NCBI RefSeq assembly: GCF_014652475.1
Contig: NZ_BMYW01000001.1
Span: 62,001-126,000, forward strand
Direction of reading: 5' to 3'
DNA length: 64,000 nt
DNA from: Vogesella alkaliphila
GTDB taxonomy: Bacteria > Pseudomonadota > Gammaproteobacteria > Burkholderiales > Chromobacteriaceae
Made by a program: the position numbers and the translations under genes. A model generated the notes under the pieces. The model was not told the origin of the DNA and made no database searches. It saw nothing but the letters and a program-made list of their open reading frames with translations. Positions 37,873 to 46,144 of this stretch are shown piece after piece (position 1 is the first letter of the stretch; the number at the start of each line of letters is the position of its first letter).

Positions 37873-38919
37873 ATGACACAAACTCAAGCGTCCGCCGCCA
37901 ACAGCCAATTGCACAAACTGCTGGTACAGGTCGCCGGCGAAAAAGCCGCCGCCGAGCTGTTCACCATGATCAAGGTCGAAGACGTGCTGCTGGCCGAACA
38001 GGCCTGTGCCACCGTATCGCGCCTCACGCTGGCGCAGGCGATGAACATGCTGCTGTTCGCGAAGAACCTGGAAGCGGTGCCGGAAGGCAAGCGCTACGTG
38101 GCAGACAAGCTGGCCGCCGGCGGCCAGGTGGTGTTCGACCACGGCGCGCTGCGCACCGTGGCGGCGGCCAACACCGGCGCGCTGCCGCAGGGCGAGCTGG
38201 CGTTCAAGCGCCTGCTGGAGCCGCTGGGCTTTGCCGTGGCCGACGTGTACCCACTGCCGCGCCTGAAGATGACCGGCCGCGCCTACTGCCACCAGGATGC
38301 GCCGGAACAGGTAGCGCAGTTCTTCGTGTCAGAGCTGCACGTGGACCAGTTCTCGCCGGCCTTCCAGGCCGCGGTGAACAAGGTGGTATCCACCTCGCGC
38401 GACCCGCTGTCCGCTGAAGACAAGGCACTGCTGGCCACGCTGTCCGACAAGCGTGAACTGCCGTTTGCCGATGCCGCCAGCCTGCTGCCGAAGCTGGTAG
38501 GCTGCTTCGACGTGCAGCACGCCACTCCGGCGCTGGCCGACTACCACACCCTGCTGCAGGAATCCGCCGAAATGGCGTGGATCTCCACCGAGGGCAACGC
38601 CTTCAACCACGCTACCGACCACGTAGCCGACGTGTTCGCCACCGCCGACGAGCTGCGCGCCAAGGGCCAGCCGATCAAGGACAAGGTGGAAGTCTCCGCC
38701 AGCGGCCGCGTGCGCCAGACCGCGTTCAAGGCAGCGCAGGTGGAGCGCGAATTCATCGACGCCGACGGCCAGCGCGTCAGCCGCATCGTGCCGGGCTCGT
38801 TCTACGAATTCATCACCCGCGACCGTTACACCGACGAAGCGGGCAACAACAAGCTGGATCTGCGCTTCGACAGCTCCAACGCGCAGGGCATCTTCAAGAT
38901 GACCGCCGCCGCCTGCTGA
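37873..38919 (+). CDS. hglS: DUF1338 / HglS-like 2-oxoadipate dioxygenase-decarboxylase
   Basis: 348 residues of the DUF1338 family. Pseudomonas putida HglS, a non-haem Fe(II) enzyme, turns 2-oxoadipate into D-2-hydroxyglutarate and CO2 in lysine catabolism. Its published metal ligands (two His, one Glu) and neighbouring Arg have likely counterparts here: VFDHGALRTV (His90, Arg94), NHATDHV (His246/250) and GSFYEFI (Glu312). HglS itself is longer (about 460 residues), so equivalence is not certain. The next gene encodes a D-2-hydroxyglutarate dehydrogenase, which strongly supports the assignment. A terminator separates the two. Confidence 0.75.
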   Translation: MTQTQASAANSQLHKLLVQVAGEKAAAELFTMIKVEDVLLAEQACATVSRLTLAQAMNMLLFAKNLEAVPEGKRYVADKLAAGGQVVFDHGALRTVAAANTGALPQGELAFKRLLEPLGFAVADVYPLPRLKMTGRAYCHQDAPEQVAQFFVSELHVDQFSPAFQAAVNKVVSTSRDPLSAEDKALLATLSDKRELPFADAASLLPKLVGCFDVQHATPALADYHTLLQESAEMAWISTEGNAFNHATDHVADVFATADELRAKGQPIKDKVEVSASGRVRQTAFKAAQVEREFIDADGQRVSRIVPGSFYEFITRDRYTDEAGNNKLDLRFDSSNAQGIFKMTAAAC

Positions 38920-38963
38920 GCACCGTCCGATCTCTCTGGGTAACGGCTCCTTGTTGCCTGCTT

Positions 38964-38995
38964 GACCTGCCCTGAGCATCGGGGCAGGTCTTTTT
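38964..38995 (+). terminator. rho-independent terminator after the DUF1338 gene
   Basis: Stem GACCTGCCC / GGGCAGGTC and TTTTT, 45 bp after the stop. Read-through would be needed for cotranscription with ydiJ. Confidence 0.9.
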
Positions 38996-39001
38996 CCGGC
39001 C

Positions 39002-39014
39002 TGCGGCCAACCTT
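39002..39014 (-). repeat. 13-bp DUS-like word (TGCGGCCAACCTT on +)
   Basis: Exact copy 17 bp before the ydiJ start codon, in the position where a ribosome site would be expected. Confidence 0.85.
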
Positions 39015-39030
39015 TAGCCTGAACACACAC

Positions 39031-42000
39031 ATGATTCCCCGTCTGCATACCACCCCCACCAGCGACACGCTGTACCTCGATTTCGCGGCCGAACTGGCCG
39101 TGCGCGGCTTTGCCGGCGAGATCAGCCACGCTTATGCCGACCGGACCGTGCTGTCCACCGACAACTCCATCTACCAGGTGCTGCCGCAGCTGGTGGTGTT
39201 CCCGCGCGATAACGAAGACGTGATCCGCATTGCCCGCCTGGCGGGCGAGCCGCGCTTTCAGGGTCTGAGCTTCAACGCCCGTGGCGGCGGCACCGGCACC
39301 AACGGTCAGTCACTGGGCCACGGTGTGATCGTGGACATCTCGCGCCACATGAACCGCATCCTGGAAATCAACGCCGCAGAGCGCTGGGTGCGGGTACAGG
39401 GCGGCGTGGTGAAAGACCAGCTCAATGCCGCGCTGAAGGCGCACGGGCTGTTCTTCGCGCCGGAGCTGTCCACCTCCAACCGGGCGACCATCGGCGGCAT
39501 GATCAACACCGACGCCAGCGGCCAGGGCTCCTGCCTGTACGGCAAGACCCGCGACCACGTGCTGGAACTGGACACCGTGCTGCTGGACGGCACGCTGTGG
39601 CACTCCGCGCCGCTGGACGAGGCCGAATTCGCCGCCATCAGCCGCCGTGACGACCGCGTCGGCGCGGTGCACCGCCTGCTGGACGACATCCAGCGGGAGG
39701 ACGCGGCGCTGATCGCCGAGAAGTTTCCCAAGCTTAACCGCTGCCTCACCGGCTACGACCTGGCGCACATCCGCGACGACGCCGGCCGCTTCAACCTCAA
39801 CAACATCCTGTGCGGCTCGGAAGGCACGCTGGGCTTCATTGTGGAAGCCAAGCTGAACGTGCTGCCGATGCCGCGCGCCAGCGCGCTGGTGAACGTGCGC
39901 TACGCCAGTTTCGATGCCGCGCTGCGCGACGCGCCGGCGCTGATGCAGCTGGGGGCCGCCTCCATCGAAACGGTGGATTCCAAGGTGCTGAACCTGGCGC
40001 GGCAGGACATCGTGTGGCACGGCGTGCGCGAGTTCTTCCCCGACGACGCCACCCCGGCGCAGGGTATCAACCTGGTGGAATTCCTCGCCGACAGCGATAC
40101 CGCGCTGGAGGCCACGCTGGCCGCCATTGGCGCGCAGCTGGATAGCGAAGGCAATAGCCATGGCCGTCAGGGGTACACCGTGGCACGCGGCGCCGCGGTT
40201 GGCCGCATCTGGGGCATGCGCAAGAAATCGGTGGGCCTGCTCGGCAACGTCAACGACAGCCGGCGGCCGATTCCCTTCGTGGAAGACACCGCGGTACCGC
40301 CGGAAAACCTGGCCGACTACATCGCCGAATTCCGCGCGCTGCTGGACAGCCACGGCGTGAGTTACGGCATGTTTGGCCATGTGGATGCCGGGGTGCTGCA
40401 TGTGCGCCCGGCCATCGATATGAAAGACCCGGCGCAGGAAGGCCTGGTGCGCAGCATCACCGATGGCGTGGTGGCGCTCACCCAGAAATACCACGGCCTG
40501 CTGTGGGGCGAGCACGGCAAGGGCGTGCGCTCGGAGTACGCGCCGGCCTTCTTCGGCCCGCTGTACCCGCGGCTGCAGCAGATCAAGGCGGCGTTCGACC
40601 CGTACAACCAGCTCAACCCCGGCAAGATCGCCGCGCCGACGCCGGACGGGCTGTGGAAGGTGGACGGCGTTACCACCCGTGGCCAGCTGGACCGCACCAT
40701 TCCCATCGCCGTGCGCCAGCACTACGACGAGGCGCTGCACTGCAACGGCAACGGCGCCTGTTACAACTTCGACCCGGACGACGCCATGTGCCCGTCGTGG
40801 AAGGGCACCCGTGAGCGCCGCCATTCGCCGAAAGGCCGCGCCTCGCTGCTGCGCGAGTGGCTGCGCCAGCTCGCCGCACAAGGTAGCGACCCGGTGAGCG
40901 CCAGCCGCGCGCTGCGCGCGCGCGGCTTTGTCGCCGGCCTGCCGGCACGCATCGCCAACACCCTGGGCAAGCGCCGTGGCGCCGCCGACTTCTCGCACGA
41001 GGTGAAGGAGGCGATGGACGGCTGCCTGGCATGCAAATCCTGCGTTGGCCAGTGCCCGGTGAAGGTGGACGTGCCGAGCTTCCGCGCCAAGTTCCTGGAG
41101 CTGTACTACGGCCGTTACTTGCGCCCGCTCAAGGACTACCTGATCGGCGGGCTGGAACATACGCTGCCGCTGGCAGCACGCCTGCCGTGGCTATACAACG
41201 GCGTGATCGGCAGCAGGGTTGGCCGCATGCTGATGCGCAAGCTGAACTTGGTGGAAAGCCCGCTGCTGTCCGGTATTGATCTGCAGGCCGAGCTGGCACG
41301 CCGCGGCGTGGCCGTGGCCAGCGCGCAAACGTTGGCCGCATTGCCCGAGACAGATCGCGCCCGCGCGGTGATCGTGGTGCAGGACGCGTTTACCAGCTAC
41401 TTCGAAACCCCGCTGGTGCTGGATGTGTTCGCGCTGCTGCAACGGCTGGGCTTCGTGCCGCTGCTGGCGCCGTTCCGCGCCAACGGCAAGCCGCTGCACG
41501 TGCACGGCTTCCTCGCCCGTTTCGAAAACGTGGCGGCGGCCAACGTGGCCAGCCTGCAACAGCTGGCGGCCAGCGGCCTGCCGCTGGTGGGCATCGACCC
41601 GTCGATGACGCTGACCTACCGCAGCGAATACGCCAAGCTGCCGGGGATGGGTGAATTGCCCAAGGTGCAATTGCTGCAGGAATGGCTGGCCAGCCGACTG
41701 GCCGAGCTGCCGGCAGACGCGCGGGCCAGCCAGGGTGATATTGGGCGCGCAAGCTTCACCCTGCTGCCGCACTGCACCGAGAAGACCAACGCCCCGGCGG
41801 CGGTGGGCGACTGGCAAAAAGTGTTCGCCGCCTGCGGCCTGAACCTCGCCACCCGCGCCAGCGGCTGCTGCGGCATGGCCGGCACCTTCGGCCACGAGGC
41901 CGACAAGCGTGCGCTGTCGGAAACCATCTATCGCCAGAGCTGGCAGGGCATCGTGGCCGGCCAGCGTGACGACAGCCCGCTGCTGGCTACCGGCTACTCC

Positions 42001-42087
42001 TGCCGCTGCCAGGTGGCGCTAATGGACGACGTGGCCTTGCCGCATCCGGCCAGCGCGTTGTTGAAGGCTTTGACGCCGGCTGCCTGA
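39031..42087 (+). CDS. ydiJ: YdiJ-type FAD / iron-sulfur D-2-hydroxyglutarate dehydrogenase
   Basis: 1018 residues, the same length as E. coli YdiJ. The N-terminal FAD_binding_4 domain has NARGGGTGTNGQSLGHG (near residue 80) and STSNRATIGGMINTDASGQGS. It is followed by a FAD-oxidase C domain, a ferredoxin-like segment with CLACKSCVGQCP (near residue 675), and C-terminal Cys-rich CCG motifs (ASGCCGMAGTFGHEAD). Oxidises D-2-hydroxyglutarate to 2-oxoglutarate, closing the HglS route of lysine breakdown. The start has no clear Shine-Dalgarno sequence. A 13-bp word is in frame at 41328-41340 (TLAA). Confidence 0.92.
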   Translation: MIPRLHTTPTSDTLYLDFAAELAVRGFAGEISHAYADRTVLSTDNSIYQVLPQLVVFPRDNEDVIRIARLAGEPRFQGLSFNARGGGTGTNGQSLGHGVIVDISRHMNRILEINAAERWVRVQGGVVKDQLNAALKAHGLFFAPELSTSNRATIGGMINTDASGQGSCLYGKTRDHVLELDTVLLDGTLWHSAPLDEAEFAAISRRDDRVGAVHRLLDDIQREDAALIAEKFPKLNRCLTGYDLAHIRDDAGRFNLNNILCGSEGTLGFIVEAKLNVLPMPRASALVNVRYASFDAALRDAPALMQLGAASIETVDSKVLNLARQDIVWHGVREFFPDDATPAQGINLVEFLADSDTALEATLAAIGAQLDSEGNSHGRQGYTVARGAAVGRIWGMRKKSVGLLGNVNDSRRPIPFVEDTAVPPENLADYIAEFRALLDSHGVSYGMFGHVDAGVLHVRPAIDMKDPAQEGLVRSITDGVVALTQKYHGLLWGEHGKGVRSEYAPAFFGPLYPRLQQIKAAFDPYNQLNPGKIAAPTPDGLWKVDGVTTRGQLDRTIPIAVRQHYDEALHCNGNGACYNFDPDDAMCPSWKGTRERRHSPKGRASLLREWLRQLAAQGSDPVSASRALRARGFVAGLPARIANTLGKRRGAADFSHEVKEAMDGCLACKSCVGQCPVKVDVPSFRAKFLELYYGRYLRPLKDYLIGGLEHTLPLAARLPWLYNGVIGSRVGRMLMRKLNLVESPLLSGIDLQAELARRGVAVASAQTLAALPETDRARAVIVVQDAFTSYFETPLVLDVFALLQRLGFVPLLAPFRANGKPLHVHGFLARFENVAAANVASLQQLAASGLPLVGIDPSMTLTYRSEYAKLPGMGELPKVQLLQEWLASRLAELPADARASQGDIGRASFTLLPHCTEKTNAPAAVGDWQKVFAACGLNLATRASGCCGMAGTFGHEADKRALSETIYRQSWQGIVAGQRDDSPLLATGYSCRCQVALMDDVALPHPASALLKALTPAA
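41328..41340 (+). repeat. 13-bp DUS-like word inside a gene
   Basis: Exact AACGTTGGCCGCA in the ydiJ gene, read as QTLAAL. A one-mismatch copy, AGGGTTGGCCGCA, lies at 41215-41227 in the same gene. Confidence 0.85.
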
Positions 42088-42097
42088 CTGGAGTGAT

Positions 42098-42219
42098 CAC
42101 GATCTAGCGAGCTAGGGCGAGACAAGGCGAAAACGACTGAGGAAGCGGAGTTTACAAGTGGTAAATGAGCATTCCGAAGTCGGTTTCAACGCCGTATCGC
42201 CGACGCGCAGCAGATCGTG
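42098..42219. repeat. palindromic repeat element, copy B
   Basis: About 122 bp just after ydiJ, bounded by perfect inverted ends CACGATCT and AGATCGTG. The interior matches copy A (GACAAGGCGAAAACGACTGA, GAAGCGGAGTTTA, CAACGCCGTATCGCC), plus GTAAATGAGCATTCCGAAGT, the longer form of that section. The ends differ wholly from those of copy A. Confidence 0.72.
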
Positions 42220-42318
42220 GCTAGGCTCTGCCAGCGCCGTTGTACTGCATTTTGTCGGTGGCTCTTTGCCACCGGCCGTGACTGTTTTGCGGCGGGCCGA
42301 AGCGGCCTGCCAGGCGGG

Positions 42319-42455
42319 CGCCTCCAAAAACCCCCGGTTTCTAAGCGAGACAAGGCGCGAGCGAAAAACCCCGACGCCGCATATGGACAATATGTAAGGA
42401 GGGGGTTTTCGTGAGCAACGCAGTATCGCAACGAAAGCGGGCGTTTTTCGAGGTG
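42319..42455. repeat. palindromic repeat element, copy C
   Basis: About 137 bp with imperfect 23-bp inverted ends (CGCCTCCAAAAACCCCCGG... and its complement ...GGGCGTTTTTCGAGGTG). The interior shares GAGACAAGGCG and CGCAGTATCGC with copies A and B, but the middle is different (GCATATGGACAATATGTAAG). Together B and C fill most of the 432-bp gap between ydiJ and the TPP enzyme. Confidence 0.65.
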
Positions 42456-42472
42456 CACGGCGTGTGGCTGCC

Positions 42473-42485
42473 AAGGTTGGCCGCA
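42473..42485 (+). repeat. 13-bp DUS-like word
   Basis: Exact AAGGTTGGCCGCA, 34 bp before the TPP-enzyme start. Confidence 0.85.
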
Positions 42486-42519
42486 TGATGACAACTCACC
42501 ACCGACAAGGGGGTAATGC

Positions 42520-44241
42520 ATGAACAGCAAGTTGGCAGGGCATCTGCTGGTGGAGTGCCTGGTGGCACAGGGTGTGGACATCGCCTTTGGCGTGCCGGGC
42601 GAAAGCTACCTGGCGGTGCTGGACGGCTTCTATCGCAGCCGCGAGCAGATCCGCTTCGTGGCCTGCCGTAACGAAGGCGGCGCCGCCTTCATGGCCGAGG
42701 CGCACGGCAAGCTCACGCGCCGCCCCGGCGTGTGCCTGGTAACGCGCGGACCCGGTGCCACCAACGCCAGCATCGGCGTGCACACCGCGTTCCAGGATTC
42801 CACCCCCATGGTGCTGCTGGTAGGCGACGTAGGCAGCGATTGCCGCGACCGCGAAGCGTTCCAGGAAATGGACTACAGCGTGTACTTCGGCCCGTCCACC
42901 AAGGGCATGGCCAAGCGCGTGGAGCGCATCGACGACGCCAACCGCATCCCGGAATACATCAGCCGCGCCTTCGCCACCGCCATGAACGGCCGCCCCGGCC
43001 CGGTAGTGCTGGTGTTGCCGGAAGACATGCTGGTGCAGCCGGTGGCCGACAGCCTGCAGCCGCTGCCACGAGTGGAAGCGGTAACGCCGTACCCGGACCC
43101 GGCCGGCATCGCCGCGCTGCAACGCCTGCTGGACAAGGCCGAACGCCCGCTGATCATTGCCGGCGGCAGTGGCTGGGATGCCGCAGGCGCCGCCGCGCTG
43201 CAAGCCTTTGCCGAGCGCTGGCAGCTGCCGGTGGGCAACGCCTTCCGCTTCCAGGACACCTTCGACAACCACCACCCGCTGTATGCCGGCGACGTCGGCA
43301 TCGGCATCAACCCGGCGCTTGCGGCCAACATCCGCAACAGCGACCTGATCATCGCCATCGGCGCTCGCCTCGGCGAGATGACCACCGGCGGCTACACCCT
43401 GCTGCAGGCACCGCGCAGCCAGCAGCAGCTGGTGCACATCCTGCCGCAGGGCGATGAGCTGGACCGCGTGTATCAGGCCGACGTGGCGATCCAGTCCGGC
43501 GTCAACGCCGCCGCGCAGGCACTGGCCGCGCTGCCGGCCCCGGCCGCAGCCCCGCGCTGGCAGCCCTGGAGCCAGCAGCTGAATGCCGACTACCGCGCCA
43601 ACCTGGTGCCGCAGCGCCTGGCCGGGCTGAGCGAAGGCATCAGCGGCGATATCGACCTGCCGCGCGTCATTGTCAGCCTGCAGCGCCAGCTGCCGGCCGA
43701 CGCGGTCATCACCAACGGCGCCGGCAACTTCGCCAGCTGGATCCACCGCTACTTCCAGTACCACGGCGTGGCGAAAGGCCACAAAACCCAGCTGGCGCCC
43801 ACCAACGGCGCCATGGGCTACGGCGTGCCGGCCGGCATTGCGGCCAACCTCGCCACCGGGCGCACCGCCTTCACCATCGCCGGCGACGGCGACTTCCTGA
43901 TGAACGGCCAGGAACTGGCCACCGCGCTGCAGCACGGCGGCAAATCCATCATCCTGCTGCTCAACAACGGCGTGTACGGCACCATCCGCATGCATCAGGA
44001 GCGCGAGTACCCCAACCGCATCAGCGGCACCCAGCTTGGCAACCCGGACTTCTGCCAGCTGGCCGGCGCCTACGGCTACGCCGCCGAGCGCATCGCCAGC
44101 AACGACGAGTTCGACGCCGCGCTGGAGCGCGCACTGGCGCGCGAGAGCGGCACGCTGCTGGAAATCCGCCTGTCGCCGGACATCATCAGCACCCGCGCCA
44201 CGCTGTCCACCATCACCCAGGCGGCACTGGCGCGCGGTTGA
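42520..44241 (+). CDS. thiamine-diphosphate-dependent enzyme, acetolactate synthase-like
   Basis: 573-residue three-domain TPP enzyme. The N-terminal pyrimidine domain has GVDIAFGVPGESYLAVLDG and the activating Glu in CRNEGGAAFMAEAHGK (near residue 52). A central FAD/transhydrogenase-like domain follows (about 190-330). The C-terminal diphosphate motif is GDGDFLMNGQELATAL to NNGVYG (about 450-490). It looks like the ilvB/benzoylformate decarboxylase superfamily, large subunit only, with no small regulatory subunit near. Position after ydiJ suggests a 2-oxoacid decarboxylase or carboligase acting on amino acid breakdown products; the substrate cannot be read from sequence. GGGGG lies seven bases upstream of the ATG. 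Confidence 0.88.
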   Translation: MNSKLAGHLLVECLVAQGVDIAFGVPGESYLAVLDGFYRSREQIRFVACRNEGGAAFMAEAHGKLTRRPGVCLVTRGPGATNASIGVHTAFQDSTPMVLLVGDVGSDCRDREAFQEMDYSVYFGPSTKGMAKRVERIDDANRIPEYISRAFATAMNGRPGPVVLVLPEDMLVQPVADSLQPLPRVEAVTPYPDPAGIAALQRLLDKAERPLIIAGGSGWDAAGAAALQAFAERWQLPVGNAFRFQDTFDNHHPLYAGDVGIGINPALAANIRNSDLIIAIGARLGEMTTGGYTLLQAPRSQQQLVHILPQGDELDRVYQADVAIQSGVNAAAQALAALPAPAAAPRWQPWSQQLNADYRANLVPQRLAGLSEGISGDIDLPRVIVSLQRQLPADAVITNGAGNFASWIHRYFQYHGVAKGHKTQLAPTNGAMGYGVPAGIAANLATGRTAFTIAGDGDFLMNGQELATALQHGGKSIILLLNNGVYGTIRMHQEREYPNRISGTQLGNPDFCQLAGAYGYAAERIASNDEFDAALERALARESGTLLEIRLSPDIISTRATLSTITQAALARG

Positions 44242-44263
44242 GGTTGTTCTGGTCTGACGTGAC

Positions 44264-44289
44264 AAAACCGGCCTGCGGGCCGGTTTTTT
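44264..44289 (+). terminator. rho-independent terminator after the TPP enzyme
   Basis: Stem AAAACCGGCC / GGCCGGTTTT with a 4-base loop and a run of six T, 22 bp after the stop. Confidence 0.92.
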
Positions 44290-44389
44290 CCTTGCGCGGT
44301 GGCGGTGGGTCGGTCAGCAAGGCAGGAGCAAGAACGGGGGCCATTCTGATCCTGGTTCCGGCCGCGATCGGCTATGGTGAAGTGTCCGC

Positions 44390-44409
44390 TGCGGCCAACG
44401 TTGGCCGCA
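44390..44409. repeat. 20-bp palindromic form of the DUS-like word
   Basis: Perfect TGCGGCCAACGTTGGCCGCA, 26 bp upstream of the DUF1993 start. Confidence 0.9.
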
Positions 44410-44435
44410 TGGCCACCCATTGCAGGAGCCCTATC

Positions 44436-44942
44436 ATGTCTTTATCCATGTATCAGGCCGCGATACCGCCGCTGTTGCGCGGGCTGGCCAATCTGTCCGC
44501 CATCCTCGACAAGGCGCTGCTGAATGCCGAGAGCCGCCATGTCGATGCCGCCGTCTTGCTGCAGGCGCGGCTGGCACCGGACATGTTTCCGTTCATCCGC
44601 CAGGTGCAGATCGCGGCGGATACCGCCAAGGGTTGCGGCGCGCGGCTGGCCGGGGTGGAGGTCCCCGGTTATCCGGATACCGAAACCAGTTTCGACGAGC
44701 TGCAGCAGCGGCTGGCCAAGACGATAAGCTTCCTGCAGAGTCTGCCACCGGCGCAGTTCGACGGCAGCGAAGTGCGCGATATCGTGCTGAAGTTTCCGCA
44801 CCAGACCATGACCTTCCTCGGTCAGGACTACCTGCAGTTCTTCGTGCTGCCCAACTTCTACTTCCACCTCACCACCGCCTACGACATCCTGCGCCACAAC
44901 GGCGTGCCGCTGGGCAAGGCGGACTACCTGGGCGGCGGCTAA
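44436..44942 (+). CDS. DUF1993 family protein (DinB-like helical fold)
   Basis: 168 residues: MSLSMYQAAIPPLLRGLANLSAILDKA and the conserved ARLAPDMFPFIRQVQIAADTAKGCGARLAG, ending in FYFHLTTAYDILRHNGVPLGKADYLG. This matches DUF1993, related to DinB/YfiT four-helix bundles, with a His in the last helix that could bind metal. Function unknown. The ATG at 44436 has GCAGGAG upstream. Monocistronic between a terminator and a convergent LysR gene. Confidence 0.87.
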   Translation: MSLSMYQAAIPPLLRGLANLSAILDKALLNAESRHVDAAVLLQARLAPDMFPFIRQVQIAADTAKGCGARLAGVEVPGYPDTETSFDELQQRLAKTISFLQSLPPAQFDGSEVRDIVLKFPHQTMTFLGQDYLQFFVLPNFYFHLTTAYDILRHNGVPLGKADYLGGG

Positions 44943-45053
44943 GCGACACCGGCAACGGCGGCATCTGGCCGCCGCGTACCGGGTGAGCGTCTTCGTCAAA
45001 CCCCTGCCGCCGTGATCCCCCGGGTCGCGGCGGCTTTCTCATGCGCGGCCGGG

Positions 45054-45932
45054 CTACGGCTGCGGCTCGGCCTGCATCACCGCATCGCACAGCGCGATCA
45101 GCCGCTGTGCCAGATCGCGCACCCGCTGCGGCACTTCCGGGCGGCTGTGCAGCACCAGCTCCAGCGGCGGCAGCGCCGGGAAGCCCTGGGCCGGCGTCAG
45201 GCGGTGCTGGTCGGCGCGGGCGAGGCGGGCCGGCAGCAGGCTAACGCCGAGGCCGCTGGCCACAGCGGCGCGGATGCTGGCCAGGCTGGCGCTGCTGTAG
45301 GCGATGCGCCAGCGGCGGCCGCTGCTTTCCAGCGCGTGGATCATCTCGTCGCGGTACAGGCCGCCGACCGGAAACACCACCAGCGGCAGGATGTCGCGCT
45401 GCCAGGTCGGGTGCTCGCGGCTGTCCAGCCACGCCAGTGGCTCCGGCCAGGCGGCGTCGCCGACGGTGTGGCCCTGGCGCTGCTTGACCAGCACCAGGTC
45501 GTGGCCGCCGGCGCAGAACTGCTGCCACAGCGTGTTGCTCAGCCCGCTGCTGACCTCCAGCCGGATGGCCGGATGGTCGCGGGCGAAGGCGGCCAGCAGC
45601 GGGGTCAGCAGGTCGGCGGCGAAGTCTTCCGGCACGCCGAGGCGGATCTCGCCCTGCACCTCGCCCGCGTGCAGTTCCGCCACCGCTTCTTCCATCAGCG
45701 TCAGCAGCTTGCGCGCGTGGCCCAGCAGGCGGGTGCCGCTTTCGGTGGTCACCACGTAGCGGCCGCTGCGGTCCAAGAGCTCGCTGCCCAGCTGCTCTTC
45801 CAGCCGGCGCAGGTGCTGGCTGACGGTGGACTGGCTCAGGTGGACCCGCTCGCCGGCGCGGGTGAAGCTGCCGCTCTCCACCACCGCGACAAAGCTCTTC
45901 AGCAGCACCGGGTCCAGCATCGGATTTGTCAT
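45054..45932 (-). CDS. LysR-family transcriptional regulator
   Basis: 292 residues from ATG 45932, with GGAAAA upstream (a GTG at 45944 is possible). The helix-turn-helix spans LKSFVAVVESGSFTRAGERVHLSQSTVSQHLRRLE. The substrate domain continues to about 285. It is divergent from the MFS-ABC-amidohydrolase genes with an AT-rich gap (45933-46000), so it probably controls them. Confidence 0.9.
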   Translation of the reverse strand: MTNPMLDPVLLKSFVAVVESGSFTRAGERVHLSQSTVSQHLRRLEEQLGSELLDRSGRYVVTTESGTRLLGHARKLLTLMEEAVAELHAGEVQGEIRLGVPEDFAADLLTPLLAAFARDHPAIRLEVSSGLSNTLWQQFCAGGHDLVLVKQRQGHTVGDAAWPEPLAWLDSREHPTWQRDILPLVVFPVGGLYRDEMIHALESSGRRWRIAYSSASLASIRAAVASGLGVSLLPARLARADQHRLTPAQGFPALPPLELVLHSRPEVPQRVRDLAQRLIALCDAVMQAEPQP

Positions 45933-46048
45933 TGCGTTTTCCACTGATGATTAGTTGAACATTTAATTTCTGAATTGTAGCGCGGCTCAGTAGACTCGTT
46001 GCAAGCAATCACCACTCGCCACCGTGCGAGGCATCGAGGAGTCGAATC

Positions 46049-46144
46049 ATGGCGTCACCCCTGTCCACCCCCTTCATCTGCGCGGGCCTGCCGCGCGGGC
46101 CGCATCGCAGTGGCGACGCCGACCGGAAAGCGCGCCGTGGCTGA
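46049..46144 (+). CDS. 31-residue leader ORF ahead of the MFS gene
   Basis: The ATG has GAGGAG upstream and reads 31 codons (MASPLSTPFICAG...). Its TGA falls a few bases beyond the GTG start of the transporter gene, in another frame. It could couple translation of the permease or be the true start if a frameshift occurred. No resemblance to known peptides. Second such leader in the window (see 27182). Confidence 0.4.
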   Translation: MASPLSTPFICAGLPRGPHRSGDADRKARRG

